From: Polystyrenella longa
GTDB lineage: Bacteria > Planctomycetota > Planctomycetia > Planctomycetales > Planctomycetaceae
Assembly: GCF_007750395.1 (NCBI RefSeq)
Contig: NZ_CP036281.1
Coordinates: forward strand, 1,091,211 to 1,155,210
Direction of reading: 5' to 3'
Length of the DNA stretch: 64,000 nt
Shown: in pieces, positions 38,188 to 46,494 of the stretch
How positions within the stretch are numbered: the first letter of the stretch is position 1
How the letters are laid out: the number at the start of each line of letters is the position of its first letter
Notes under the pieces: generated by a model
Databases searched by the model: none
What the model saw: the letters and a program-made list of their open reading frames with translations, nothing else
Told to the model about the DNA's origin: nothing
Translations under genes and position numbers: made by a program

Positions 38188-39201
38188 TCAGTTCGACGTG
38201 AGCGAGGACTTATTACCACTATAGTATAAGCCAACCGCAGCGAGGATTTCAAAAGTTAACCAGACCAACCGGAGCAAAACAGCGGCGGCAACTGCCTGGG
38301 CTGGGCTGATTTCCGGGATGGCAGCGAGGCTCCACATCAGAAGACCTTCCCGCACACCAACACCGCCCGGAGCAAAGAGAGCCAGAAACCCGATGGAAGT
38401 TGCCACGGCAGAGGCGGCCACAAAAGTCCAGAAATGCTCAAGCAAAGATAAATCGGGTTGCAAGCTTTTGAGGACGAGTCCCAGGCTGATTCCGAGGGTA
38501 ATCCAGCAGACGCCAAACAGAAACAGACCCCGAAACAGCAGTAAGGTCCGAATATGAATAGGCTGTTCGAGCTGGTATTCCGGGGGTGTCATTTTGCGAC
38601 TAACCACCGTCACCATCCGGGCGATTAATGGAAGCAGCAATAGAGTCGTTCCAATGACCAGTGCAGGCAGCAACCAGGGGTGAATGATGAGTGGTTGCAG
38701 AAATGCCGGCAGGCGCGATTGTTGCTCCATCGTAAAGACCAACGGAAATAGACTCCCGACCACTACCAAGCCAGTTCCCATCATCATTAATGTTTCACAG
38801 GTGGCGGTAATTGCGGCCAGAGCAGGAGGGCAATGTTTCTTGACGAGGGCGGTTCGGATGACAAGCACCATCGCTTTGCCCGGAACATACTTTCCGAGAT
38901 GACCACAGTAATAGGCTCGGATTGTCGGTCTCCAAGGGACATCTGCTCCGCAGGATCGCATCAACGCACGCCAGAACCAAACTGAAGGCATCCAGCCAGC
39001 GAGATAGACGATACCGGCGAGGAGTAGCCAACTATAGTCGATGTGTAACTCGCTCAGTTCTTCTTTGCTGCTGAGTTGGTAGCCCTGGTAGATTACGAAG
39101 ACCAGTACAAGCAAGCAGAGCCCCCATTTCAACATCGCGAAAAGCAATCGCTTGTTCGGAATGGACGAGGGGGCGATGGTGGGAGGGGATTCTTCAGACA
39201 T
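38188..39201 (-). CDS. LPG_synthase_TM (UPF0104)-family membrane protein
   Basis: A 337-residue polytopic membrane protein of the family related to the flippase-like half of MprF. It shows about eight hydrophobic helices and the conserved RAYYCGHLGKYVPGKAM, GLLVVGSL and LALFAPGGVGVREGLL motifs. The family moves lipids across the membrane or acts as undecaprenyl-linked accessory; which applies here is unknown. It lies upstream of the GT2 gene, suggesting joint work on a lipid-linked glycan. It has no lysyl-transferase domain. Confidence 0.9.
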   Translation of the reverse strand: MSEESPPTIAPSSIPNKRLLFAMLKWGLCLLVLVFVIYQGYQLSSKEELSELHIDYSWLLLAGIVYLAGWMPSVWFWRALMRSCGADVPWRPTIRAYYCGHLGKYVPGKAMVLVIRTALVKKHCPPALAAITATCETLMMMGTGLVVVGSLFPLVFTMEQQSRLPAFLQPLIIHPWLLPALVIGTTLLLLPLIARMVTVVSRKMTPPEYQLEQPIHIRTLLLFRGLFLFGVCWITLGISLGLVLKSLQPDLSLLEHFWTFVAASAVATSIGFLALFAPGGVGVREGLLMWSLAAIPEISPAQAVAAAVLLRLVWLTFEILAAVGLYYSGNKSSLTSN

Positions 39202-39309
39202 CGTCAGGGGATTCTGCGTCAGAGAGACGCCAATAGCAGCGATCGTAAAATAGTTAGATTTACAGTGACTCTATCAGAAATTACCTTCCATCGCGTGATC
39301 CCTTTGAGC

Positions 39310-39356
39310 AAAAAGAAACCTCTTCTGATGGTCAGAATGACCTGCCAGAAGAGGTT
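39310..39356 (-). terminator. Terminator of the coiled-coil/microprotein cluster
   Basis: An 11-bp stem AACCTCTTCTG/CAGAAGAGGTT is followed on the minus strand by TTCTTTTTGC. It lies 73 bases after the stop of the 46-residue protein and closes the three-gene cluster. Confidence 0.85.
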
Positions 39357-39428
39357 GGATGGGGTGTTTTTTTTTGATTCATGCTGCGATATGTAGCAGC
39401 GTATTGCATCAACGTAGGAAGCGAGGGA

Positions 39429-39569
39429 TTAATTCCCCATGTCCCAGTTATACTCATTCAGTTTAAGAATAAGGAAGATGATGCCGGTGACCAGCGCACA
39501 CATGGAAAGGAAGAGTAATCCTTCATAGATGGTGGCTGATTTTTTGTTTTCAGAGTTTTGTTGTGACAT
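39429..39569 (-). CDS. 46-residue single-pass membrane protein
   Basis: A short gene not previously evident from longer frames. It encodes a polar start (SQQNSENKKSATIYEG), one hydrophobic segment of about 20 residues (LLFLSMCALVTGIIFLILKL) and a short end NEYNWDMGN. GAGG stands five bases before the ATG. The first 20 bases overlap the end of the coiled-coil gene in another frame, so translation is probably coupled. The codon composition and membrane segment argue for a real protein. The function is unknown; association with the two membrane-anchored coiled-coil proteins upstream is inferred from position. Confidence 0.72.
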   Translation of the reverse strand: MSQQNSENKKSATIYEGLLFLSMCALVTGIIFLILKLNEYNWDMGN

Positions 39570-40419
39570 TATCGCCTCGCGCTATGATACCGTTTTTCGT
39601 GTTCAGTACGAGTCGACCCACCGAACGGTCGGGAGTGACTTTAATAATTTCGACTTCGCCCAGATATTGAGCAGGGGTGCCGTCTGCTGCCTGTGGACGA
39701 GTGATGTACATCTTGTGACCGAGAGCGAGCCCATCATCGCTACCAACAGAAACTTCAACCAGTTTGGTATTGTTCCGTGTGATAGTGATGGTGTCCAGAA
39801 CGAGTCCCTCTACTGAGGGGGGAGGGGCGGTCAAACCTTTATGGGTTTCTGGATCCGGATCGATATTGTTGTGGGCCAGTACTTCTTTGAGAGTGGCATA
39901 TTGAAATAACAGACGCGATTGCTTTTCTTTGATAGTGGCAATTTCGACGTCGCGGTTATAAACCTCATCGTTCGACTGCCGATTCTGTTTCGACAATTCG
40001 TTGATGTCCGTATGGAGTTTGGCAATGACTTGGCGAAGACGTTCGGCTTCCAGACGTTTGAATTCGGCTTCCTGGTTTGCGATGTCAGACTGTCGAATGG
40101 AGACGTCGCGTTCCTGGCGGGTGCTGACCAGTTCGTTTTCTTTCTGCTCGTTTTCATCCTGCAGTTGGTCAACAGAGGCTTCCGCTTTGTTTGCACGGTC
40201 GTTTGCTTCTTCGAACTTCTGGTTCAGGTCCATCTGAACATTCGCCAGTTCGTTTTCCGATCGTGCGATTCGTTGATTGGCTCCAGCCAGCTGTTCGCGT
40301 AGGCCGTTTGCTTCCGATCGCCAGTTTCGTCCCGCCGTGTACACGGCGCTCGCAAACATCATCAGGCAGATGCTTAGCAGGGCGATGATAACGGTAAGTG
40401 TTTTGCCGAGTGTTGTCAT
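39550..40419 (-). CDS. Membrane-anchored coiled-coil protein with C-terminal beta domain
   Basis: The 289-residue protein starts with one membrane helix (TLTVIIALLSICLMMFASAVY) followed by a coiled coil from about residue 30 to 175 rich in Glu, Gln and Arg. Residues about 200-285 form a beta-rich domain (VEVSVGSDDGLALGHKMYI, GEVEIIKVTPDRSVGRLV, IIARGDNV) like those at the end of FlgT or in MreC-type proteins. The topology would put the coiled coil and beta domain outside the cytoplasm. It overlaps the microprotein gene and lies 64 bases downstream of a second coiled-coil gene. The function is not known. Confidence 0.82.
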   Translation of the reverse strand: MTTLGKTLTVIIALLSICLMMFASAVYTAGRNWRSEANGLREQLAGANQRIARSENELANVQMDLNQKFEEANDRANKAEASVDQLQDENEQKENELVSTRQERDVSIRQSDIANQEAEFKRLEAERLRQVIAKLHTDINELSKQNRQSNDEVYNRDVEIATIKEKQSRLLFQYATLKEVLAHNNIDPDPETHKGLTAPPPSVEGLVLDTITITRNNTKLVEVSVGSDDGLALGHKMYITRPQAADGTPAQYLGEVEIIKVTPDRSVGRLVLNTKNGIIARGDNVTTKL

Positions 40420-40483
40420 CGGAAGGCTCCGGGGTATTTCTGTCGTTCTCTTGTGACTGTTATGGGTAGGGATTGGAGAGGAA

Positions 40484-41155
40484 TCAGTTGGCTTCGGCGA
40501 CGGTGTCGACCTCTTGCTTTAATTGTTCCTGTCTCCGCTTCAGGGCCCGAGCGATCTCTTTGTAACGTGTTACCAGATCCACCAATTTTATTTTTTGTTC
40601 CTCCAACCGGAAATCTTCTGTTTTGATCTCATCCAGTTGGGCGTTCAGTCGGGCGATGTCTTCTCGTCGTTTTTGGGCGTCTACCAGGGTCTCGTTTGCT
40701 TCCGTAGTTAACGTGACCAGTTGGACAGACAAATTCTGGGTCTGTTCCAGCGTCTGCTCAATTTCCGCCTGTAGCTCTGTGATTTTTTTATCGAGACCTT
40801 TTCGGTCCGTTTCGATCATTGCTTCGTAGCTGGTGATTTTTTTGTTGACGGCGTCGATCTGTCTTTTCAGATCGGCGTTGGCTGCACGCAGTTTATTCGT
40901 CTCATCTTTGATCGTGGCCACCAGTACCTCAGGGAGGAATGAAATGCTACCCACCGTTTGATTGGTAACATTGTCCGTTCTCTGGTAGCGATTACCTTCA
41001 GGACCATCGACTGGCAGGATCGTGTAATTCTCAACCGTAGCGATTTTTTCCTGCCAGTTATAACTACCGTAATACAGATTCATCGCAGCCATCATAAATA
41101 TGATGCTCGCGATGAAGGTAAGGACAACCAGTACTTTACCGAGATTCGTCTTCAT
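40484..41155 (-). CDS. Membrane-anchored coiled-coil protein
   Basis: The 223-residue product has a single N-terminal membrane helix (VLVVLTFIASIIFMMAAMNLYYG), a short globular part, and a long coiled coil from about residue 75 to the end (NKLRAANADLKRQIDAVNKK, QLKQEVDTVAEAN). I use the ATG at 41155 because it begins directly before the helix; an upstream in-frame ATG at 41203 would put 16 unrelated residues in front. Its architecture parallels the next gene, suggesting that the two products pair through their coiled coils. No recognised domain is present. Confidence 0.82.
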   Translation of the reverse strand: MKTNLGKVLVVLTFIASIIFMMAAMNLYYGSYNWQEKIATVENYTILPVDGPEGNRYQRTDNVTNQTVGSISFLPEVLVATIKDETNKLRAANADLKRQIDAVNKKITSYEAMIETDRKGLDKKITELQAEIEQTLEQTQNLSVQLVTLTTEANETLVDAQKRREDIARLNAQLDEIKTEDFRLEEQKIKLVDLVTRYKEIARALKRRQEQLKQEVDTVAEAN

Positions 41156-42831
41156 AAGACTCTCAAATGAGGTGGAGTGAAGGCAACGGGAGGGAAAATT
41201 CAAATCGGACGTTAGATCATGTTAAAAGCTGCCTAACACATGATCTACTTTACCCGTTAGAACAAACCGAAGAGAACGGGAAAGTTCGTAAAATAGGCGA
41301 AATAGTCCTTTTTTTGCGACCCGGGAGATGGCCTAAACCCAATTATCGAAATATTTAGTAGTGGACTTATGGTCACTGTGTTCGTTGCCGGATTGGCGAT
41401 CTGCTCCGAACTGGATCGACCAGTCCGGAAGACTGGATTCCATCCAGCAAACCTGTTGTGACTATCAATAAACGTGACAAGCTACAGTCACTATGTATTT
41501 ACAGAGGGTCCAGCATCAATTGGTAGATAGCGCGCAAACGCTGTAGGGTAAGGAGAACCGACCCTGTTTATCAAAGCTCGGCTGTTGAGAAATAGATCTG
41601 AGGGAAACCTCGTAAAAAAATCGATACAGCGAAAAATCGTCAAAAGCAATCTTATTCTTCGGGTTGTGCGGAGGGATTTCTGCCTGATGATGAAATATCA
41701 CCCTCAGTTAAACAGTGAGTCAACTTTTCAAAATCATTCTGCCGAGCTATTGAATGAGCGGCTGCAACTCGACATGATAGTAGAAGGTTTCCGGTAGAAA
41801 CGGACTGGCAAGATCAGAAAGTTTTTCCATCGTGCATTCTCTGCATGATTCAACGAAGCCATCCACTTCAACCGGTAGGTTCTCCCTTTTCTTCCTCGGT
41901 TTTTCACATCGTTCTCAAGCTATCTCCCTTTCAGCTGTAACGCTTTTGCAGACAGAGTTTTTCTGGCTGCCGAATCTGTTTGCTCATTCAGGTAAGATAA
42001 TACGACTCCCAAGTCGTTGGCAGAGGTTAGCGGTTGTGGTCGGCCCGGGTAGTTTACCAATCTCATGATGTTTCATGCTTTCTGTTTCTACTAAAGAGAA
42101 GCGGCAGGGTTCCATTCCTGCTCACGGCTTTGAGACAGCACCTGAAACGGTCGTCGGTATCACCTCTACGAGTTATCCACTCAATATTATAAACGATTCT
42201 GAAACTCTCTGATGGTTTAAAACAGCCCTTGTTTTACAGGGTCTGGAATAACCATGATCGGGTTTCAAAATGGGCTCCAGTACTCTTTCTTGCCTTGAAT
42301 CTTGCATTCGACTTAATCACCCAGAGTGATCAGGACGACTGTCATCGGATTTTCCTATCCGTGTGATCTAAGGTGGTGGAGGTGCGAAATAGCAGCCCAC
42401 ACATCCTAAGATTTTCCTGATTTTAACATATCGTCTTTCATGTTTTTGCATAAAGATTCTGTATCTCTGATCAAAGTTCGGTAGCCTTTACGCATGATCG
42501 ATTTTGGTTTTGCTCGATGAGCAACATCGGCGATAATCGAAATCGAAACGGCGTCAGGGAAGAGTTTTCGTGGTTACTGAAGTCGGCTACTATTCCATAT
42601 TCCATTGAACCGTCGCAGAGTGCTGTTGTCGGTTATGCAGTTACTTAATTATCATACAGTCTGAAACCGTACTGGAGTTCGTCCTCGGTGAAAGCACCTT
42701 GGAAGTCGATTTCAATGGAGGCGACTTGTTCCCCTGTAGGTTCTCTGGCTGAAAATACAGATATATTTATTCAACTTTCTGCGGGCCCTTCGACCGCTGA
42801 CTTTTCTATCTCCAACTCGGGAGAGGCAACT
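41156..42831. other. Long region without a supportable gene
   Basis: About 1.65 kb upstream of both neighbours holds only short, unconvincing frames. The best is 36 codons (41687-41797) with GGAGG about a dozen bases ahead and a C-terminal AELLNERLQLDMIVEGFR of helical character. A CCAGTC/GACTGG hairpin occurs at about 41430. The size is unusual in this otherwise dense window, so an unrecognised RNA or regulatory region is possible. Confidence 0.45.
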
Positions 42832-43500
42832 GTGACGTCGAGCAATAATCCTTATTATTTCGAGCAGGGTAACGGCTACTCTGTAATTACCCTGACTCCG
42901 GAACTGAATGACGCTCAGTGGAGTGACATCGAGAAAGTCGGCTCCGATCTTCTCGTACAGTTAAAAGATCATAAATCTCCCGCTTTTGTTGTCGATCTAT
43001 CATCCCTGAATTACATGGGAAGCGCCATGGTGGCGTTGATTGTGCGGCTTTGGAAATCGGTGAAAGACGAAAAAGGCCGAATGGTCGTCGTCAATCGAGA
43101 GAAACTCGTTTATGAAGTCCTCGAACTGGCCGGGTTGCATAAAATCTGGGTGATTGTGGAGACCCGTGAAGAAGCACTTAAGAAACTTGGGTTTCGCGCT
43201 TCGTCACTCTCTTCGTCCGGGTCTTCAAGTGCGACCAGCAGCGTATCAGAAGACAGCAAGCTGGCTCCAGCCCTCGTCATTCTGGCGACCTTGGGAGCAA
43301 TCGGAGGACTGATCTGGCTATACAACGCAAATGATCAAAAAATTCCTCTGGTTCTCACTATTGTTGCCGCCCTCGTGGCGATCATTTTTGGCACGTTGTC
43401 CGCCACAAGTTTTAAAACAGCCATCAAAGCGCTCGGCCTGGCCGGCGTGGTGACAAACCTAATACTGATTGTGGTGGCGGTCTTGGAGATTACATCTTAG
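42832..43500 (+). CDS. STAS-domain protein with C-terminal membrane segments
   Basis: Residues about 8-110 are a STAS (anti-sigma-factor antagonist-like) domain: GYSVITLTPELND, the FVVDLSSLNYMGSAMVALI core, and VVVNREKLVYEVLELAGL. The expected phospho-acceptor serine region (MGSAMV) is present. A Ser-rich linker near 125-145 leads to three membrane helices (APALVILATLGAIGGLIWL, VLTIVAALVAIIFGTL, VVTNLILIVVAVLEI). I prefer the GTG at 42832, with GGAGAGG upstream, to the GTG at 42688, which would add a low-complexity N-terminus. It may sense or relay signals at the membrane; no kinase or phosphatase partner is adjacent. Confidence 0.82.
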   Translation: MTSSNNPYYFEQGNGYSVITLTPELNDAQWSDIEKVGSDLLVQLKDHKSPAFVVDLSSLNYMGSAMVALIVRLWKSVKDEKGRMVVVNREKLVYEVLELAGLHKIWVIVETREEALKKLGFRASSLSSSGSSSATSSVSEDSKLAPALVILATLGAIGGLIWLYNANDQKIPLVLTIVAALVAIIFGTLSATSFKTAIKALGLAGVVTNLILIVVAVLEITS

Positions 43501-43793
43501 TCATAAGGCTCCCACCAAAAAATATATGCCGCATTTGCGGAAGAGAAATAACTTGATCTGTCGCCGACCTCACTGCCATGCAATTGTCGTGCGATGACTT
43601 TTATAATCGAATATTTTAACCGCAGACCGGTCACAGAAGAATTTCAGCGGCCTTTGCCCGATTGACCTGTTCCTCTGTTTCCTGAAGCACCAGTGATCGT
43701 TTTTCGTTTCGGATACGAATGGAGGAGACTCCTGCCGTCCGGTCGGTGAACGTGCAATTACAACATGGGCCATTTCATCGGGAGTTACTGAGG

Positions 43794-45092
43794 ATGACCG
43801 ATCGTCAAACATCAGCAGAGTCCAAATCATCGGACAGTTCAAAGCCGAATAGCGTCAACAAGCTACCTCCAGGTGATGTCCGCCAGAAAGCGCTAGAGGA
43901 AGAGTTGAAAGGGCTCGTCGATGTCGTCGGGCCCGGTCCGCTGGTCGACCTCCTACTGGAACGTGCTTTCCAACTGAAGGCCACTGACATCCATCTCGAT
44001 CCGACTGATCGGGGCCTGCTGGTCCGGTTGCGGGTGGATGGTCTTCTCCACAACGTGCTGGAGTTGCCTCCGAATGTGACGTCGCATGTGATTTCCCGTA
44101 TCAAATTACTGGCAAACATGGACATCACGGAGCGTCGCCTGTCTCAGGATGGTCATATCTCTAACGCGGTCTTACAACATCAGCGTGATATTCGTGTGGG
44201 CAGTGGCCCCACAATTCACGGTGAACGTCTCGTACTGCGACTGATGCCCGATAACCGCGAGTACGTCGAACTGGGAGAATTAGGATTTGACGAAGGTCAG
44301 ATTAAAATTCTTCAGCGCTGTATCGAAAAACCGTACGGCATGATTCTCAGTGTCGGACCCGTCGGTTCCGGTAAGAGTACCACGATGTACTCCTGCCTGC
44401 AGAAGTTGAGCGATCCGACCAAAAGCCTGGTTACCATCGAAGATCCAGTCGAACGCCGGATGGAAAACGTGAACCAAATTCAGGTCGACCCGAAAATCGA
44501 CTTTGGATTCGTCGAAGCCCTGCGTGGTGTTCTGCGTCAGGACCCGAATGTGATGATGGTGGGAGAGATTCGCGATCCCGAGACCGCTCATATTGCCTGT
44601 CGTGCGGGCCTCACCGGGGTCGTGGTACTGAGTACGCTGCACGCCAACGACACTGCGGCGACGATCGACGTCTTCCGGGAATTTGGTATTCCTCCGATGT
44701 TCATTGCCGACTCACTTCAGGGAATTATCTCTCAACGACTGCTGCGAAAAGTCTGTCGCGAGTGTGCCGAAGATATCAAACTCGACGACAAGCACATTCG
44801 CATGCTGCAACTTTCCGATGAAGAAGTGGATAAGTGCCAGCTCAAGTCGGGCAAAGGATGTGGAGTCTGCTTTGGCACCGGTTACGCCGGACGAACGGGG
44901 GTCTTCGAGATCATGGAAATGGACTCCGAAATTCGAGAAGCCGTTCTGCATGGTCGTTCACACGATCAGATGATGGCACTCGCCCAGACCAAGGGAATGG
45001 AATCGCTCGAAGAAGCGGCTCGTCAGAGAGTCATCCAGGGAGTGACGGACATGCAGGAAATGCACCGCGTGTTGACCACGTTCCCTACCTGA
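43794..45092 (+). CDS. GspE/PilB-type secretion ATPase, short form
   Basis: A 432-residue ATPase of the type II secretion/type IV pilus superfamily that powers assembly of pseudopili at the membrane. Residues about 45-160 form the second N-terminal domain ([31 protein letters not shown]). Walker [11 protein letters not shown] lies near 187, the Asp box IEDPVER, Walker [10 protein letters not shown], and His box LSTLHANDT follow. Four cysteines near the C-terminus (CRECAEDIK and CGVCFGTGY) make the zinc site. The first N-terminal (MshEN) domain of full GspE/PilB is missing. The start at 43794 has GGGAG before it. It stands alone without pilin or platform genes, so its machine is elsewhere. Confidence 0.92.
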   Translation: MTDRQTSAESKSSDSSKPNSVNKLPPGDVRQKALEEELKGLVDVVGPGPLVDLLLERAFQLKATDIHLDPTDRGLLVRLRVDGLLHNVLELPPNVTSHVISRIKLLANMDITERRLSQDGHISNAVLQHQRDIRVGSGPTIHGERLVLRLMPDNREYVELGELGFDEGQIKILQRCIEKPYGMILSVGPVGSGKSTTMYSCLQKLSDPTKSLVTIEDPVERRMENVNQIQVDPKIDFGFVEALRGVLRQDPNVMMVGEIRDPETAHIACRAGLTGVVVLSTLHANDTAATIDVFREFGIPPMFIADSLQGIISQRLLRKVCRECAEDIKLDDKHIRMLQLSDEEVDKCQLKSGKGCGVCFGTGYAGRTGVFEIMEMDSEIREAVLHGRSHDQMMALAQTKGMESLEEAARQRVIQGVTDMQEMHRVLTTFPT

Positions 45093-45141
45093 TCCTATTC
45101 TGAAACAGTTTGACCTTAAACCGTTTGATTGTATTCAACAA

Positions 45142-45186
45142 AAAACCTCTCCACTGCAATGGTTTCGCAGGGGAGAGGTTTTTTAT
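45142..45186 (+). terminator. Terminator after the secretion ATPase
   Basis: A long stem AAAACCTCTCC/GGAGAGGTTTT with an inner CTGC/GCAG extension is followed by TTTTTTA. The AAAAAA run on the other side makes it effective in both directions. Confidence 0.9.
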
Positions 45187-45654
45187 GCCTACTCGTGGGA
45201 CTGAGTTCGGCAGGATTGTTTTGAGTGTCGTCGTTGGGCTTGGCACCGCTTAATGAGGCGGGGGTCTTCAATGCTGGCAGCAGTTGATGCGTTACCAGTA
45301 TTTTCTGGTAGGCAAGCAAGCCGTCGTTGATTGTGGGGAGTTGTAAGTAAAACCCGGCGAAAGAAAAAACGGCATCCATGCCGAAGGACACCCTCCATGG
45401 CATTTGTCTTATCGCAGAGAATCAGCCGATTCAGAGCAGAGTGAACAGTCGTGCTTTCTTCCGGCCGGGTTTCGTAAATCTGAAAGGCATACCATTGCCA
45501 ATCAGAAGTGGTGCATGCATACAAAGCGTAATTTGGGTCGCGACTTCGAGATCGCGTTGGTAGGGAAGATAAGTATAGAGCTGGCAGTCAGTTTTCATCT
45601 GACAGGACCACCGCTGGCCGTTACCTGGATGTTCTGAGTAAACAGTGAAGAACG
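45187..45654. other. Region between terminator and mraZ with only broken minus-strand frames
   Basis: Three overlapping minus-strand frames in different phases (45116-45403, 45189-45524, 45431-45721) have partly protein-like composition, for example YACTTSDWQWYAFQIYETRPE, but none has a clear start or an identifiable domain. A decayed gene is possible. Confidence 0.4.
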
Positions 45655-46137
45655 TTACTCGGACAGATCCCGGAAGAGCGGATTGAACTCTGGCATCTCT
45701 TGCTGGAGCGTTTCGAGCCACGCATCCGGATTCCAGATTTCCACGCAGATGGCTGCTCCTACAATCATGACTTCCTGATTCACGTCCACGTTCAGAAACT
45801 GTCTGAACCCTTCGGGAATTAACAGGCGCGAACGATTGGCTAATTTAACCGTCGTGGAGCGGGTCGAAAGTAAACGTCCGAGACGCTGAACTTCTCCCCA
45901 TCGTTGCTCCATTCGACCAGCAGATACTTTCTGCTTGATCAGGTTAACGCCGACGTCGACTCGCTTCTGCCATTCGGCAGCAGACCAGAGTGACAGGCAG
46001 CCATAACGCTCTTTGGTCAGGATCGTTTCCCCGGCTGGATCGGTGACCGCTTCTGCCATTTCATTCGGCAATGAGAGACGAAAACGATCGTCGATCGTTC
46101 GTTTCACTTCGCCGGTGATAAAGGTTTCTGCGGACAT
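45655..46137 (-). CDS. mraZ: MraZ-type transcription regulator (orphan)
   Basis: The 160-residue protein has the two AbrB/SpoVT-type half-domains of Mra[20 protein letters not shown] and [21 protein letters not shown], and the [15 protein letters not shown] segment typical of the family. MraZ binds TGGG-type repeats and represses the division/cell-wall operon in other bacteria. Here no rsmH, ftsL or murein gene follows; the gene stands alone. Its own upstream region carries two equal 15-bp palindromes with TGGGT and TCCCA arms, suggesting autoregulation. A GAGGAGG precedes the ATG at 46152-46158. Confidence 0.92.
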   Translation of the reverse strand: MSAETFITGEVKRTIDDRFRLSLPNEMAEAVTDPAGETILTKERYGCLSLWSAAEWQKRVDVGVNLIKQKVSAGRMEQRWGEVQRLGRLLSTRSTTVKLANRSRLLIPEGFRQFLNVDVNQEVMIVGAAICVEIWNPDAWLETLQQEMPEFNPLFRDLSE

Positions 46138-46183
46138 GCGTTCGGTGCCGATAGAGGAGGTTTAAGTTGCCTGTCTATCTTAC

Positions 46184-46198
46184 TGGGTCGATATCCCA
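46184..46198 (-). promoter_or_regulatory. Candidate MraZ operator, proximal palindrome
   Basis: TGGGTCGATATCCCA: TGGG-type half-sites facing each other across five bases. It lies 47-61 bases upstream of the mraZ start. Known MraZ sites are direct TGGGN repeats with a five-base gap, so the inverted orientation is a variation. Confidence 0.55.
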
Positions 46199-46225
46199 CA
46201 ATCAACTAGTTGTTAAAGATCGCTG

Positions 46226-46240
46226 TGGGTAATTATCCCA
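46226..46240 (-). promoter_or_regulatory. Candidate MraZ operator, distal palindrome
   Basis: TGGGTAATTATCCCA, identical in the arms and in spacing to the proximal site, which starts 42 bases away (about four helix turns, so on the same face of the DNA). It lies 89-103 bases upstream of the mraZ start. Confidence 0.55.
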
Positions 46241-46494
46241 CTTCTGTTCTCACGATACCGCCATCAATTTGAAACTTCAAATGGTTTGGGGTGATTTTTC
46301 CGATTTTGACGGTTTTAGTCAGGGTCTTATTTCTGGTTTAAAAAACGATGTCTACGCGTTGTCTGTTGACAGTCAATAATCACAGCAAGTTGGTCCCGGT
46401 TAAACATCGTACGAGTGCTTCGGGTATGTTCTCAAAGCACGCACCGATACACGCAAAAGTATCCAGGAAATATCGCAAAAGGGGGGAGAGTGCC

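Larger units (their letters stand above)
46138..46494. other. mraZ upstream region
   Basis: About 357 bases with no gene: the two palindromes at the left and AT-rich sequence with a TTGACT/AGTCAA dyad near 46365 in the middle. The right end reaches the stop of the helicase gene without a visible terminator. Confidence 0.5.
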
